DNA of 64,000 nucleotides from Pseudoxanthomonas yeongjuensis (lineage in GTDB: Bacteria; Pseudomonadota; Gammaproteobacteria; Xanthomonadales; Xanthomonadaceae). This document shows positions 1 to 8,955 of this stretch, one piece after another. Under the pieces are notes generated by a model, which saw only the letters and a program-made list of their open reading frames with translations, was not told where the DNA came from and did no database searches. The DNA lies in contig NZ_PDWT01000002.1 in NCBI RefSeq assembly GCF_010093345.1, forward strand, positions 248,001-312,000, read 5' to 3'. The translations under genes were made by a program, and so were the position numbers. The first letter of the stretch is position 1. Each line of letters opens with the position of its first letter.

Positions 1-1158
1 GGCAGCGGCGTCGCGGGCTATGACGTCTACCGCAATGGCACCCTGGTCGGCTCGCCTGCCGGCACCTCCTTCAGCAGCACCGGCCTGGCCGCGTCCACGG
101 CCTACACCTTCCGCGTGCGCGCCCGCGACAACGCCGGCAACGCCTCGGCGCAAGGCGCGCAGATCACCGCGACCACCAGCGGCGGCGGCGGTTCCAACGA
201 CCTGCCGCGCCACGCCCTGGTGGGGTACTGGCACAACTTCACCAATCCGTCCGGCCCCACGTTCCCAATCAGCCAGGTCTCCAACGACTTCGACGTCATC
301 GTGGTCGCGTTCGGCGACGACGCGGGCAACGGCAATGTCAGCTTCACCGTCGATCCGGGCGCCGGCAGCGAAGCGCAGTTCCGCGCCGACGTGGCAGCGG
401 CGCGTGCGCGGGGCAAGAAAGTGGTGCTGTCGCTGGGCGGCCAGAACGGCACGGTGTCGCTGAACAATCCGACCCAGGTCGCCAACTTCGTCGACAGCAT
501 GGAGGACCTGATCCGCTACTACGGTTTCGACGGCGTGGACATCGACCTGGAAAGCGGCGCGGGCGTGATGCACGGCGCGGCCGTGCAGACCAACCTGGTC
601 ACCGCCATCAAGCAGCTCAACACACGCATCGGTCCGTCGTTCTACCTGTCGATGGCGCCCGAGCACCCTTATGTCCAGGGCGGCTTTTCCGCCTACAGCG
701 GCATCTGGGGCGCTTACCTGCCGATCATCGATGGACTGCGCCAGGAACTGGACCTCATCCACGTGCAGTACTACAACAACGGCGCGCTGTATTCGCCGTA
801 CAGCCAGGGCGGCCTGGCCGAGGGTTCGGTCGACATGCTGGTCGGTGCCAGCCTGATGCTGATCGAGGGATTCAGGACCAACAACAATACCGGCGTCGTC
901 TTCAATGGCCTGCGGCCGGACCAGGTGGCGTTCGGATTGCCTTCGGGACCCTCGTCGGCCAATAGCGGGCAGGCGTCGTCGGTCACGATCGCCAATGCCT
1001 TGAACTGCCTGACGCGGCTGCAGAGTTGCGGAACCATCAGGCCCCAGCAGGCCTATCCCACTTTCCGCGGCGTCATGACCTGGTCGGTCAATTGGGACCG
1101 ACGTGACGGGTACAACTTCTCCCCACCGGTGAGGGCGACGTTGAACACCTTGCCCTGA
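1..1158 (+). CDS. GH18 chitinase, C-terminal part (5' end outside window)
   Basis: Reading frame 1 is open from the first base, so the gene starts upstream of the window. The first ~55 codons form the end of a fibronectin type III module (YDVYRNG, then AYTFRVRARDNAGN), followed by a Gly/Ser linker and a glycoside hydrolase family 18 barrel. The catalytic DxxDxDxE signature is visible as DGVDIDLE (about 529-552), with the last Glu as proton donor. FnIII plus GH18 is the usual architecture of secreted bacterial chitinases, which cleave beta-1,4-linked N-acetylglucosamine. The protein ends soon after the barrel (MTWSVNWDRRDG), so no binding module follows. An endo-beta-N-acetylglucosaminidase is possible but less likely. 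Confidence 0.9.
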   Translation, partial: GSGVAGYDVYRNGTLVGSPAGTSFSSTGLAASTAYTFRVRARDNAGNASAQGAQITATTSGGGGSNDLPRHALVGYWHNFTNPSGPTFPISQVSNDFDVIVVAFGDDAGNGNVSFTVDPGAGSEAQFRADVAAARARGKKVVLSLGGQNGTVSLNNPTQVANFVDSMEDLIRYYGFDGVDIDLESGAGVMHGAAVQTNLVTAIKQLNTRIGPSFYLSMAPEHPYVQGGFSAYSGIWGAYLPIIDGLRQELDLIHVQYYNNGALYSPYSQGGLAEGSVDMLVGASLMLIEGFRTNNNTGVVFNGLRPDQVAFGLPSGPSSANSGQASSVTIANALNCLTRLQSCGTIRPQQAYPTFRGVMTWSVNWDRRDGYNFSPPVRATLNTLP

Positions 1159-1259
1159 CGGGCAGCGAAAAAGTTCGGGGCGGGCAACGCTTCGCCCGTC
1201 CCCAGGCCACACCATGTCGGCGTCCCTTGTGGGCGCCGACTTTTTTTGGAGAAGGCCCC

Positions 1260-1321
1260 GTAGGATGGGTCGAGCGTAGCGACATCCATCGCTGTTCCTG
1301 CCCGAAGCGACAGAGCCTCAA
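1260..1321. repeat. REP family A, single copy
   Basis: The unit begins GTAGGATGGGTCGAGCGTAG and continues into a conserved GCGACATCCATCGC tail and a CCGAAGCGACAGAGCC segment. The same unit recurs at 22042-22184 and 27991-28132. It lies in the convergent gap between the chitinase and the S41 protease. REP units of this type are normally mobilised by REP-associated tyrosine transposases, two of which are in this window. Confidence 0.8.
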
Positions 1322-1409
1322 GCAAGAAAAGGGGGTCAGGTTGGATTACCCCCCCGACCGATTGCGATGGTGGGCCGAGGCCACCCCGCGTGTGGCCTGC
1401 CTGTTGCCG

Positions 1410-2906
1410 CTATTGCTGTACGCAGCAAGGAGCCGCTGCCCGTACCAGCGCCACGGCCTGTTCCAGCACGGTGTCGGTCGATCCCGCAGCCAATGGCGTC
1501 GCTATGGCGATATCAGGCACCACGCCGCGCGCTTGTGGGTCGCCATTGGGCCTCATGATCCGCGCTTTGGGAAAGCTGACTTCGATACCCGTAAGCGGCA
1601 GGGTGAATTTCTCCAGCGCGCCGTAGGTGCTCGCCAGGTCCGCGGTTTCCTCGCCAAGAATCTTGCCGAAGTGATAATCCTGGGTGATCGCCGCCACGAG
1701 TACCGTGTTGGAGTACGAATGCCGGTTGACCAACAGATACACCCGCCCCTTGAAACCTCCCTCCTTGCGCGGCGACACCAGCGGGATCGGGAACATCACC
1801 CGGCTGCCTGCCACCTTGCCTGCATAAGCGGCAGCCAATTGCCTGGACGTGGAGTCCTGGTCGCCGCCGATGCTGTCCAGTCGCTTTCGATTGGATTCGA
1901 CCGTCGCTTCGCTGATCTTGATGTCGAAGCCCGGACTGAACCGGAACGGCCGGTCGGCGAACCACGCCACCATCGGGTCGCTGAAGGAATTGTCGCCGCC
2001 CGGGTTGTCGCGCAGATCGATCAGCACGCTGCTGGCGCCACCGGCGATGAACTCGCCGAACGCGGCGTCGATGAAGGCGCGGAAGGCGGTCGGGTCCCAC
2101 GGCGTGGCCGCCTCCGGGCGATTGTCGTAGAACGGGCCTGGCCGCAGGTACCCCACGCCTCCCTTTAACAGGCGGGCTTCGCGCGCGTTCCCATCCAGTT
2201 CGAAGCGAGGGGGCCTGTTCGCCTCCGCGGCCTCGAACTCGGCGCGGGTCCGTGCGTTCAGCTTCACTTTCTTTCGAGCGCCCGAGGGCTTGGCCAGCAC
2301 CACGTCGAAAGCAGGGGCCTCACCCAGCGCCATCCACGCCAGCAGCGGCAATTGGGTTTCCACCTGGGCCCACGCCATGTAGTCGTTGTCCGCGGAGACG
2401 TACTCGCGCATGCGCTCCAGCCAGCGCATCGCGGGCTGGCCATCCACGGACAGCACCCGGTCGCCCTGGGCGATGTCGTCGCGGCCACTGTAGTCATCGA
2501 CGACATAAGCCTTGCCATCCACCACGCGCAGGTAAAGCGGGAACGCCTTCCCGCCCTGCTCGCGGAATTCGTCCCAGGCCGCGCCTGGCGGGTCGATGCG
2601 TGCATGGGCGATGTTGCCGAAGGCGACGAAGCGTTGGAACCGCGCGCGAACCTGGAGCGGAGTCAGGGGCTGGTCGATCTGCCGGCGCATCTGCCGGAAG
2701 CGCGCGTCATAGTCGGCGCGGCTGCGGCGAGCGAACAGGTCGTAGTGCGAGGCCTTCAGCTGCGCATACAACTGGTCGAAGTCGGCGCGGACCTGTTCGG
2801 CGGAATAAGGTGCCGGGGCCGGCGCCGCCGGTGCGGCACAGGCGGTGTTCGACAATGCCCAGGCGAGCACGATCATGAAAAAGGCGGTCTTGCAGTGCGG
2901 CAACAT
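1410..2906 (-). CDS. S41 family (tail-specific) peptidase, secreted
   Basis: 498 residues with an N-terminal hydrophobic signal (FFMIVLAWALSNTACA). A helical N-terminal region is followed by a PDZ-like stretch (GKAYVVDDYSGRDDIAQGDRV) and the S41 protease core: LIDLRDNPGGDNSF (oxyanion/GG motif) and NRHSYSNT carrying the likely catalytic Ser. S41 enzymes cleave near the C-terminus of unfolded or tagged substrates in the periplasm. The ATG start is preceded by AAAGGA at proper spacing. It converges on the chitinase and is divergent from the winged-helix regulator at 3042. Substrate unknown. Confidence 0.85.
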   Translation of the reverse strand: MLPHCKTAFFMIVLAWALSNTACAAPAAPAPAPYSAEQVRADFDQLYAQLKASHYDLFARRSRADYDARFRQMRRQIDQPLTPLQVRARFQRFVAFGNIAHARIDPPGAAWDEFREQGGKAFPLYLRVVDGKAYVVDDYSGRDDIAQGDRVLSVDGQPAMRWLERMREYVSADNDYMAWAQVETQLPLLAWMALGEAPAFDVVLAKPSGARKKVKLNARTRAEFEAAEANRPPRFELDGNAREARLLKGGVGYLRPGPFYDNRPEAATPWDPTAFRAFIDAAFGEFIAGGASSVLIDLRDNPGGDNSFSDPMVAWFADRPFRFSPGFDIKISEATVESNRKRLDSIGGDQDSTSRQLAAAYAGKVAGSRVMFPIPLVSPRKEGGFKGRVYLLVNRHSYSNTVLVAAITQDYHFGKILGEETADLASTYGALEKFTLPLTGIEVSFPKARIMRPNGDPQARGVVPDIAIATPLAAGSTDTVLEQAVALVRAAAPCCVQQ

Positions 2907-3041
2907 GGTGGTTCCTTTGCATGCGGTGGGCCATCCGGCGGGTGCTTGCCGGTCCGGTGCATTGCATGGGCGACAATGCTAGCGGGCCATGGGGAAATCC
3001 TCCTGGTTTCCTGATTTATTCCACGCGGATGGCGTAATCCA

Positions 3042-4300
3042 GTGAATACAGACAGTTACCCCGATTCATTGTGGTTCGGCGATTGGCGTGCCGACCGCCC
3101 GGCAGGCGAGTTGACCGGGCCTTCGGGAGTCGTGCGCGTGGAGCCCAAGGTCATGGACCTGTTGTTCGTGCTGGCTGCGCATGCGGGCCAGGTGGTGACC
3201 CGCGAACAGCTGATGACCCGTTTGTGGCCCGGCCTGGTCGTGGGTGAAGACAGCCTGGCGCGCACGGTTTCCAAACTGCGGCAGTCGCTGGGCGACGATG
3301 CCAAGGCGCCGCGGTACATCGAAACCATCGCCAAGCGCGGCTACCGGCTGCGCGTGCAGGTTGAAGCAGCGACGCAGCCGCCAACCGGCGTGACGGCGGA
3401 CCAGCCGCTTCCCCACGCCACGCGCCGCGACCGGTGGTGGTCGTGCTGGGCATGGTGGCGGTGCTGGTGCTGGCCTGGGCGGGTGTCCGCTACTGGCCAG
3501 TCCCCGCGCCCGCGCCCGCAGGCGATGCGGGCGACCAGCTGGTCTCGCGTGCCGACGACTACTATTTCCAGTTCTCGCGTGCGGACAACGAGTCGGCCAT
3601 CGAGTTGTACCAGCGCGTACTCGGCATGCATCCGGACGATGCGCCTGCGCTGGCCGGGCTTGCCAATGCGTTGGCTCAGCGGTCCATCCGCTGGCCGCAG
3701 CCGGTGCAAGGGGAAGGCAAGGAATTCACCCGGCTTGGAGACGCGCTCGCTTCCGGGCATCTGCAACGCGAACCCGCCCGTCAGCAATTGCAGCGTGCCC
3801 GGCAACTGGCCGAGCGCGCCGTGGCGCTGGCACCCGATTCCGCAGCGGCGCACAAGGCGCTGGGTTTCGTACTGAGTGCGCAGCATCAATTCGCGCCGGC
3901 GCTGGCGTCCTACCACCGTGCCGTGGCGTTGGATCCGGATGCCTGGGGTTCGATGATCAACATAGGCGATGTGATGGAGATCATCGGGCGCGATGCGGAA
4001 GCGTTGCTGTGGTTCGAGCGGGCCTATGCCGCCATGGGGCGCGTCTATGACCGCAATCCGGTGCAGGTGCGTCCCTGGTACTCGGACCTGGGTGTGCTGA
4101 TCGCGGATCGCTATCGTGCGCACGGCGACTCATCGGCGGCCGAGGCCTGGTACCGGCGCGTACTGGTGGAATCGCCACTGCACCCGGCCGCGACCGTGGG
4201 TCTGGCGCGCCTGTTGCGGAAGGGTGGCGACCCGGCAGCGGCGGACCGCCTTTGTGTCGAACTGAGACAGCGATCGGGCAAGAGCGTCAGTTGCGATTGA
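3042..4300 (+). pseudogene. Winged-helix (OmpR-type) TPR regulator with a frameshift
   Basis: A GTG start gives an N-terminal OmpR/CadC-type winged helix (about 1-110: VEPKVMDLLFVLAAHAGQVV, SLARTVSKLRQSLGDD, YIETIAKRGYRL). Near 3433 this frame degenerates into Trp/Cys-rich nonsense. The frame one base earlier then reads a clean membrane segment (VVVVLGMVAVLVLAWAGVRYW) and TPR repeats to 4300. Adding one G to the GG at 3433-3434 would restore a single ~420-residue CadC-like membrane regulator. Either the gene has a real one-base deletion or this is a sequencing error in a G run. If intact it would bind DNA from the cytoplasm with periplasmic TPRs sensing a partner. The divergent S41 protease is a plausible target. 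Confidence 0.75.
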
Positions 4301-4352
4301 ACGCGGCTGGCACTCCACGGGACCAGGGTGCCTTTTCCAAACAACGGTGCCC

Positions 4353-4413
4353 AAACAAAGGGGCCAGAGGGAATATTGGCTTTAAGTCGATATTCCCTCT
4401 GGCCCCTTTGTTT
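4353..4413. repeat. Long palindrome family D, copy 1
   Basis: 24-base arms (aaacaaaggggccagaggg then aatat) face each other across a short centre. The arms and the centre (GGCTT/AAGTCGATAT) are conserved in copies at 7792-7854 and 12337-12389. It lies between the frameshifted regulator and the first hydrolase. It could act as a bidirectional terminator, but the conserved centre shows it is also a dispersed repeat. Confidence 0.8.
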
Positions 4414-4462
4414 AATACCCTTTTCAACCGAATAACCACCTCAAGTGCAGGGATTCGCGGAC

Positions 4463-5143
4463 ATGACGACCTTCGTATTGATCCACGGCGGCGGGGACGT
4501 CGGCTGGTACTGGCATCTGCTGGAGGCGGAGTTGCGTTCGCGCGGGCACGACGTGGTCGCGCCTGACCTGCCGTGCGATGACGACTCCGCAGGCCTGGGT
4601 GAGTACGCCGATGCCGTGATCGAGGCGGTCGGCGGCCGCAGCAACCTGGTGGCCGTGGGCCAATCGTATGGCGGCTTCACCGCACCGCTGGTGGCCGACC
4701 GGCTGCCGGTCGACCTGCTGGTGCTGCTGGCTGCGATGATTCCGTCCCCGGGCGAGACCCCGGAGGACTGGTGGACCAACACCGGCTACAACCAGGCGGC
4801 GCGGCAACAGGGCGAACGCGATGGCGGCAAGACCGGCAGCGAAGACCCGCTCGTCGGCTATTACAACGGTGTTCCGCGCGCACTCGCCGAAGAGGCGTTG
4901 CGCAGGGCACGCGAGGAGTCATCGACCGCCTGGCGTACACCCTGGCCGCTCGACGCGTGGCCGGACGTGCCGACGAAATTTATCCTGTGCAAGGACGACC
5001 ATCTTTTCCCGCCCGACTTCCTGCGCCGGCTTGCGAAAGAGCGCCTGGGCATCACTCCCGACGAGATGCCCGGCTGCCACTGCGTTGCGCTCAGCCATCC
5101 GAAAGAGCTGGCCGACCTCTTGCTGGGTTACACCTCCGGCTGA
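4463..5143 (+). CDS. Alpha/beta hydrolase, copy 1
   Basis: 226 residues. The core shows FVLIHGGGDVGWYWHLL (oxyanion region) and the nucleophile elbow VGQSYGGF (G-Q-S-Y-G), so Ser is the nucleophile. The acid and base are likely in the segment around DDHLFPPDF and the His of GCHCVALSHP. This fits the EstC/salicylate-esterase-like branch of the superfamily. I chose the ATG at 4463 because the second copy starts exactly at this codon. A GTG at 4445 would add six residues. It is nearly identical to 8956-9636 and related to the remnant at 10381-10482. Substrate unknown. Confidence 0.85.
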   Translation: MTTFVLIHGGGDVGWYWHLLEAELRSRGHDVVAPDLPCDDDSAGLGEYADAVIEAVGGRSNLVAVGQSYGGFTAPLVADRLPVDLLVLLAAMIPSPGETPEDWWTNTGYNQAARQQGERDGGKTGSEDPLVGYYNGVPRALAEEALRRAREESSTAWRTPWPLDAWPDVPTKFILCKDDHLFPPDFLRRLAKERLGITPDEMPGCHCVALSHPKELADLLLGYTSG

Positions 5144-5167
5144 TGCCGTGCGAAAAAAGTCAGCGGG

Positions 5168-5253
5168 ATAGGTTGGGGTGAACGGAGTGAACCCCAACGC
5201 TTTGGAGTTCGACGTAGTCGCATGTTGGGGTCCGCAGGCTCACCCCAACCTAT
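5168..5253. repeat. REP family B, doublet
   Basis: Perfect 14-base outer inverted repeats (ATAGGTTGGGGTGA at 5168 and its complement ending 5253) enclose internal GTGAACCCCAAC and TTGGGGTCCGCAGGC units. Related copies lie at 28946-29027 and, as a half unit, at 34890-34918. It sits just 3' of the first hydrolase. Confidence 0.8.
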
Positions 5254-5511
5254 ATTCAAGACCGCCGCTCTCCGGTCCTTCGCCCATGCAATCGGATGCA
5301 TGGCGCAGTGGAAACCGTGCCAGAGTCACTTCCCGGACATGATCTGAGAGGTTCTCTAATGCACAGCTGCGGCATTGGGTGATTCCAGCCGAATGGCCGA
5401 AGGTGTGTGCCATGGCCCACGGCTCGACTCCCTCGCCCTGATTAAGTGTCTCTGACGCCGTTTCCTAGCGGGTGGTCGAAGACCGGGTGAAGGTGCCCTT
5501 TGAATCCAGAC

Positions 5512-5542
5512 AAAAGGGGGTGACCAATGGTCACCTCCTTTT
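5512..5542. terminator. Hairpin, terminator-like
   Basis: 15-base arms (AAAAGGGGGTGACCA against TGGTCACCTCCTTTT, one mismatch) meet at a single central base and run into TTCTTT. It may terminate transcription in either direction. No assigned gene ends immediately before it, so it could also be another short palindromic repeat. Confidence 0.45.
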
Positions 5543-5595
5543 CTTTACGCGATGAAAACGTGAAGCTTGGGCCGGAAAGCCAAGGATGCTCGATC

Positions 5596-6049
5596 ATGGG
5601 ACCAGGAAAGTCACTGGCGGTAGCCAGGTCAATCGCGATGCTCGTCGGAACATGCGTTTCCTGCGCGAGCAGTGCCGGGGAAGAAGGAACCATCGCGCAT
5701 TACCCGACGCCACTACATGGGTTCTGGCATCAGCGATGCAGGAGAATGTCCGCGCGGTGGCGAGGCTTCCGACAGCGACATGCAGATGCGCATTTCCGCT
5801 GACCTCCTTCACGGTTATGAGGACGTCAGCAAACCCACCCGGGTCACGCTTCTTTCCAGCGATCCGATGACATGGAGGGTTGAGTCCGTCATGGACGTAG
5901 GGCCTTCGGGATTCTATGAAGCCGGCTCCGTGGAAATATTCGTCTTGAGCAAGGATGTCCTGATGGTGGTTGCAGAAGGCCGAGGGAATACCTATAAGCG
6001 ATGCCGTCGGGAAAACAAGCTGCGGTCTCCTCCGATAGGAGCGAGTTGA
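5596..6049 (+). pseudogene. Possible secreted protein gene broken by a frameshift
   Basis: I do not recognise a family. One frame from 5596 reads a signal-like start (MGPGKSLAVARSIAMLVGTC, then VSCASSAGEEGTIAHYPTP) and loses sense near 5720. The next frame then reads a protein-like sequence to 6049, including MRISADLLHGYEDVSKP and GPSGFYEAGSVEIFVLSKDV. Joined, they would give a ~150-residue exported protein just upstream of the lipoprotein/effector pair. The second part alone (ATG at 5780) could be a short intact gene. The grouping with the effector pair suggests a further immunity-like or accessory protein, but that is only inference. Confidence 0.35.
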
Positions 6050-6094
6050 TGTCGTTTCCCGGCTTGCGTCCCAATCAACCAAGGATAGGCAATC

Positions 6095-6745
6095 ATGCTT
6101 AAAGAACACATCAAGGTGCGCCTTGCGCTTGTCGCGCTGGCAATGCTTGTCGTAACGGGTTGTCAGCAGCAACCTCAACAACCGCAGCAAGCAAGCGACC
6201 CCGCCGCAAAGGAGCAGAGTGAAATGAGAACCGCAGTCCCTTTGGTGCGGCGTCTGGATCCGAATGAAACCGGGCCCATCGAGCTGGAGTTCGATGTTCC
6301 TGCACAGCCGGACGATGACGCGCCGCCAGTTTTCATAGGCGTACGGGTGACGGGCGATGATTCCACTGCGGTTTTCGATGCGGCTGATCGGTTGAGGCGC
6401 GCCGACATCTCGGCAGAAGTGCGTCTTTACCGCGTCCAGGAATCGGGTCCGGTTGAGGTAGGGCTGCAACGCAGCCAGCGCGTCGGACGAGGCGAAGAAG
6501 AACCGGTGGCGCTCTCCGCCGATGGCCTGGCCCCCCGATTATTCGCCTTCAATGCCGACTTCAGCACGATGCAAGCGGCGGGTTTGCTTTCCGAGGGTGC
6601 CGCATACCGGGAGCTGGCATTTGCCTATACGCCCAGTATCCCGGCGGGCCGCTATCGGGTTGCGATTCGTTTTGGCCAGAACCGCGAGGCATTGCGTGCC
6701 GAAGAAGCGGAGCTTCTGGTCGCCTACACCGCGAAAGGAAAATAG
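6095..6745 (+). CDS. Lipoprotein, candidate immunity protein for the XVIPCD effector
   Basis: 216 residues with a lipoprotein signal peptide ending in the lipobox VVTGC (Cys23) and a Gln/Pro-rich spacer. The mature part is a beta-rich domain (IELEFDVPAQ, PPVFIGVRVTG, RYRVAIRFGQNRE). I place it by context: it lies 12 bases upstream of an XVIPCD effector, and Xanthomonadales T4SS effectors are typically paired with periplasmic, often lipidated, immunity proteins. A periplasmic lipoprotein fits a toxin acting on the envelope. It may belong to one of the DUF families seen beside such effectors, but I cannot name which. Confidence 0.75.
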   Translation: MLKEHIKVRLALVALAMLVVTGCQQQPQQPQQASDPAAKEQSEMRTAVPLVRRLDPNETGPIELEFDVPAQPDDDAPPVFIGVRVTGDDSTAVFDAADRLRRADISAEVRLYRVQESGPVEVGLQRSQRVGRGEEEPVALSADGLAPRLFAFNADFSTMQAAGLLSEGAAYRELAFAYTPSIPAGRYRVAIRFGQNREALRAEEAELLVAYTAKGK

Positions 6746-6757
6746 GAGCGCGACAAC

Positions 6758-7732
6758 ATGGACCCGCAAGACAAGCATTACACCGTCACGATTTATGTGG
6801 CCGCACCCGGAACCCCATTGACGATATCCAAGGGCACCTCCGACGCTGGCCACGTCTACTACTCGGTCGATGATGGACAGATGGTGGATAGCTACGGTTT
6901 CGCTCCCGCCAAGCATGGCGAATCGAGCGGCCCAGGCAAGGTGTACGAGCATGACGTCACGGACTACAAGGATCCGTATTATTCCCGGACCCTGGAGATC
7001 ACCAAGGCGCAGTACGACAAGCTGCGGGAATTCGGTGGGAAACCAGATGAGCATGGGTTCGACATGGAGTATCGCGGCGCCGTCAACAGCTGCATCGATT
7101 ACACCTGGGGTGCGTTGAACCATGCCGGCTTGCATCGGCATACTTTGCTTGGCAAGGACAAGGATTACGACGGCGCGCTGAAGCCGCTGGACAACGTCCG
7201 GGACATCAAGAGCATCGAGGCGCCCTTCCCCAAGAGCGAGCTCAACCAGGAACGGCAGAACAAGATGCCGGAGCGCACGCCGCTGCAATGGCTGATCTCG
7301 GAACAGGAGCAGGCCGCGCCGGAGGGTCCGGCCCGCGGCCACGCGAGCACCGGCCCTCGGGATCCGCTGATCCCACAGGCCGAGGCGGCCGTACGCCGCC
7401 TGGACGCACACCAATACGACGACCAAAGCGCTTGCATGGCCGCCAGTGCCGCCTGCCTTGCCAAGGCGAACGGCCTCTCGCGGATCGACCATATCTTCCT
7501 AAGCGAGGCTCGCGGTTCGACCCAGAAAGGAGAGAACCTGTTTGTCGTGCAAGGTGCTCCGGGCGATCCGGCGCATCTCAGGGCGCAGATGAAAACGCAG
7601 GACGCGATCGACATGCCTGTCGAAAAATCGCTGGGGCAGCTGCAGGCGCTGAACGAAATGCCGCAACCGCAACAATCCCTGCAAATGGACGAAGCCATAC
7701 GGCAAACGGGCCCACAGGTGCGAATGAGTTGA
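6758..7732 (+). CDS. XVIPCD-tailed T4SS effector with N-terminal Cys/His hydrolase-like domain
   Basis: 324 residues; AGGAG lies well placed before the ATG. Residues ~195-305 match the XVIPCD, the C-terminal signal recognised by VirD4 of Xanthomonadales antibacterial T4SSs: DPLIPQAEAAVRRLDA, MAASAACLAKANGLSRIDHI, then ENLFVVQGAPGDPAHLRA and a Gln-rich end. The N-terminal ~130 residues carry GHVYYSV (His32) and NSCIDYTWGALNHAGL (Cys112), resembling permuted NlpC/P60-like peptidoglycan peptidases or amidases. Expected role: a toxin injected into rival bacteria, with the lipoprotein upstream as immunity. No T4SS structural genes are in the window, so it would be an orphan effector locus. The domain assignment is by motif recognition only. 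Confidence 0.85.
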   Translation: MDPQDKHYTVTIYVAAPGTPLTISKGTSDAGHVYYSVDDGQMVDSYGFAPAKHGESSGPGKVYEHDVTDYKDPYYSRTLEITKAQYDKLREFGGKPDEHGFDMEYRGAVNSCIDYTWGALNHAGLHRHTLLGKDKDYDGALKPLDNVRDIKSIEAPFPKSELNQERQNKMPERTPLQWLISEQEQAAPEGPARGHASTGPRDPLIPQAEAAVRRLDAHQYDDQSACMAASAACLAKANGLSRIDHIFLSEARGSTQKGENLFVVQGAPGDPAHLRAQMKTQDAIDMPVEKSLGQLQALNEMPQPQQSLQMDEAIRQTGPQVRMS

Positions 7733-7791
7733 CCAGGGCGGCAGGCGCCTGAGCCGCCCCGTTGCAATACGAAATCCATTGCAAGGAATGC

Positions 7792-7854
7792 AAACCAAAG
7801 GGGCCAGAGGGAATATCCGCTTAGAGCCGATATTTCCTCTGGCCCCTTTGGTTT
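7792..7854. repeat. Long palindrome family D, copy 2
   Basis: Arms of about 25 bases (aaaccaaaggggccagaggg, then aatat) with one mismatch, centre CCGCTTAGAGCCG. Same family as 4353-4413 and 12337-12389. It directly follows the effector gene and could end its transcript. Confidence 0.8.
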
Positions 7855-7970
7855 CGCTGACACCGCTTCCAAGGCAACTCGGTTGTCTTGAGCCGAAATG
7901 TTGCGGGTCCTGGACATTCGTATAACCTTTCAACTTCCCGCTATCCACATTGCGACCGAGGAAATTGTTG

Positions 7971-8948
7971 ATGAGCCTACCGAGGATTGCGGCGTGCCTG
8001 CTCGCGTTGCTGACGACCGGCGCGGCTGGCGCGGCGCCGACCGAGTACGTCAGCTATGCCGCAGACTTCGATCAGTTCGAGGCACGGACCAGGGACATGC
8101 CGGCGGAGGCACGGGTCGCGGCATTCCGTCGGGAGTTCGATCGGATCCGCCCCGGCCTCTACGCCGACAGCAATCCACAGCGTCTCGATCGACGGATCCT
8201 GCGGTCCCTCGAGGAATTCCCGGCGCTTCGGCCTGCGTTCCGCTCCGTGGAGCAACGCTTCGGCGAGGCCCTTTCCGAGGCCGAAGCGCATTTCCGGACC
8301 CTCTTTCCGGATTTCTCCTCGCCGCTGCCGATCATCCTGGCCCATGAGCTTGGCGTGCGGGATGGCGGATCCGATTTCGTGGCGGGACGCAAGGTCATGC
8401 TGTTCGGCGCCGACATGATCGCCAAATTGCACAATGACGATTCCCTACGGCCCTTTCTCGAACACGAGCTGTTCCATCTCGAGCATGCGAGGCACTTCGC
8501 CGACTGCGAGCAATTCTGGTGCTTGCTGTGGCAAGAAGGTCTTGCCACTTACGCAGCCTCGACGATGACCGCCGGGGCGAGCGATCACCAGCTCTTGCTC
8601 GATCAGCCACGCCCCGTCCGTGGACCGACCGACCAGCACTGGAAGGAGGCGCTGTGCACGGTTGCGACGCAATTCGACGGCACCGACGAAGCGGCGGCCG
8701 GCGCCGCGTTCACCGGTGCGCAGAATGCCTCCGACCTGCCTCCTCGTTTCGGTTATTACGTGGGACTCCGTGTCGCGGCCGAGGCCGCCCGGCAGCGGAG
8801 CCTGCCTGCATTGGCCCGGCTCGACAACGAACATGCGCATGCCGTCGTCGCCGATGCGCTTTCGGCGCTGCTCGCAGAGGCAGGCGCTTCGTGCCCTGGC
8901 CCGGCGGCGATTGTTCCCGTGACCCGAAGCGCTTCCCGACCGATGTGA
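7971..8948 (+). CDS. Exported HExxH protein, putative zinc metalloprotease
   Basis: 325 residues from the ATG at 7971, chosen over a TTG at 7950 because GAGGA lies at good spacing and the protein then starts with a clean signal peptide (MSLPRIAACLLALLTTGAAG). The zinc motif LEHELFHLEH (HExxH) is followed ~30 residues later by WQEGLATYAA, whose Glu is a good third ligand, as in gluzincins. The layout resembles predicted Zn-dependent proteases of the DUF2268 type. It ends 7 bases before hydrolase copy 2, so the two may be cotranscribed. Substrate unknown. Confidence 0.75.
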   Translation: MSLPRIAACLLALLTTGAAGAAPTEYVSYAADFDQFEARTRDMPAEARVAAFRREFDRIRPGLYADSNPQRLDRRILRSLEEFPALRPAFRSVEQRFGEALSEAEAHFRTLFPDFSSPLPIILAHELGVRDGGSDFVAGRKVMLFGADMIAKLHNDDSLRPFLEHELFHLEHARHFADCEQFWCLLWQEGLATYAASTMTAGASDHQLLLDQPRPVRGPTDQHWKEALCTVATQFDGTDEAAAGAAFTGAQNASDLPPRFGYYVGLRVAAEAARQRSLPALARLDNEHAHAVVADALSALLAEAGASCPGPAAIVPVTRSASRPM

Positions 8949-8955
8949 GCCGGAC

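Noticed and set aside
1227..2168. 313-codon frame antisense to the S41 protease
   Set aside because: The opposite strand has a complete protease with signal peptide and motifs; this frame begins inside a REP unit.
5594..6469. 291-codon frame on the minus strand
   Set aside because: It overlaps the lipoprotein gene, has no ribosome site and an unnatural composition. The plus-strand reading is more protein-like.
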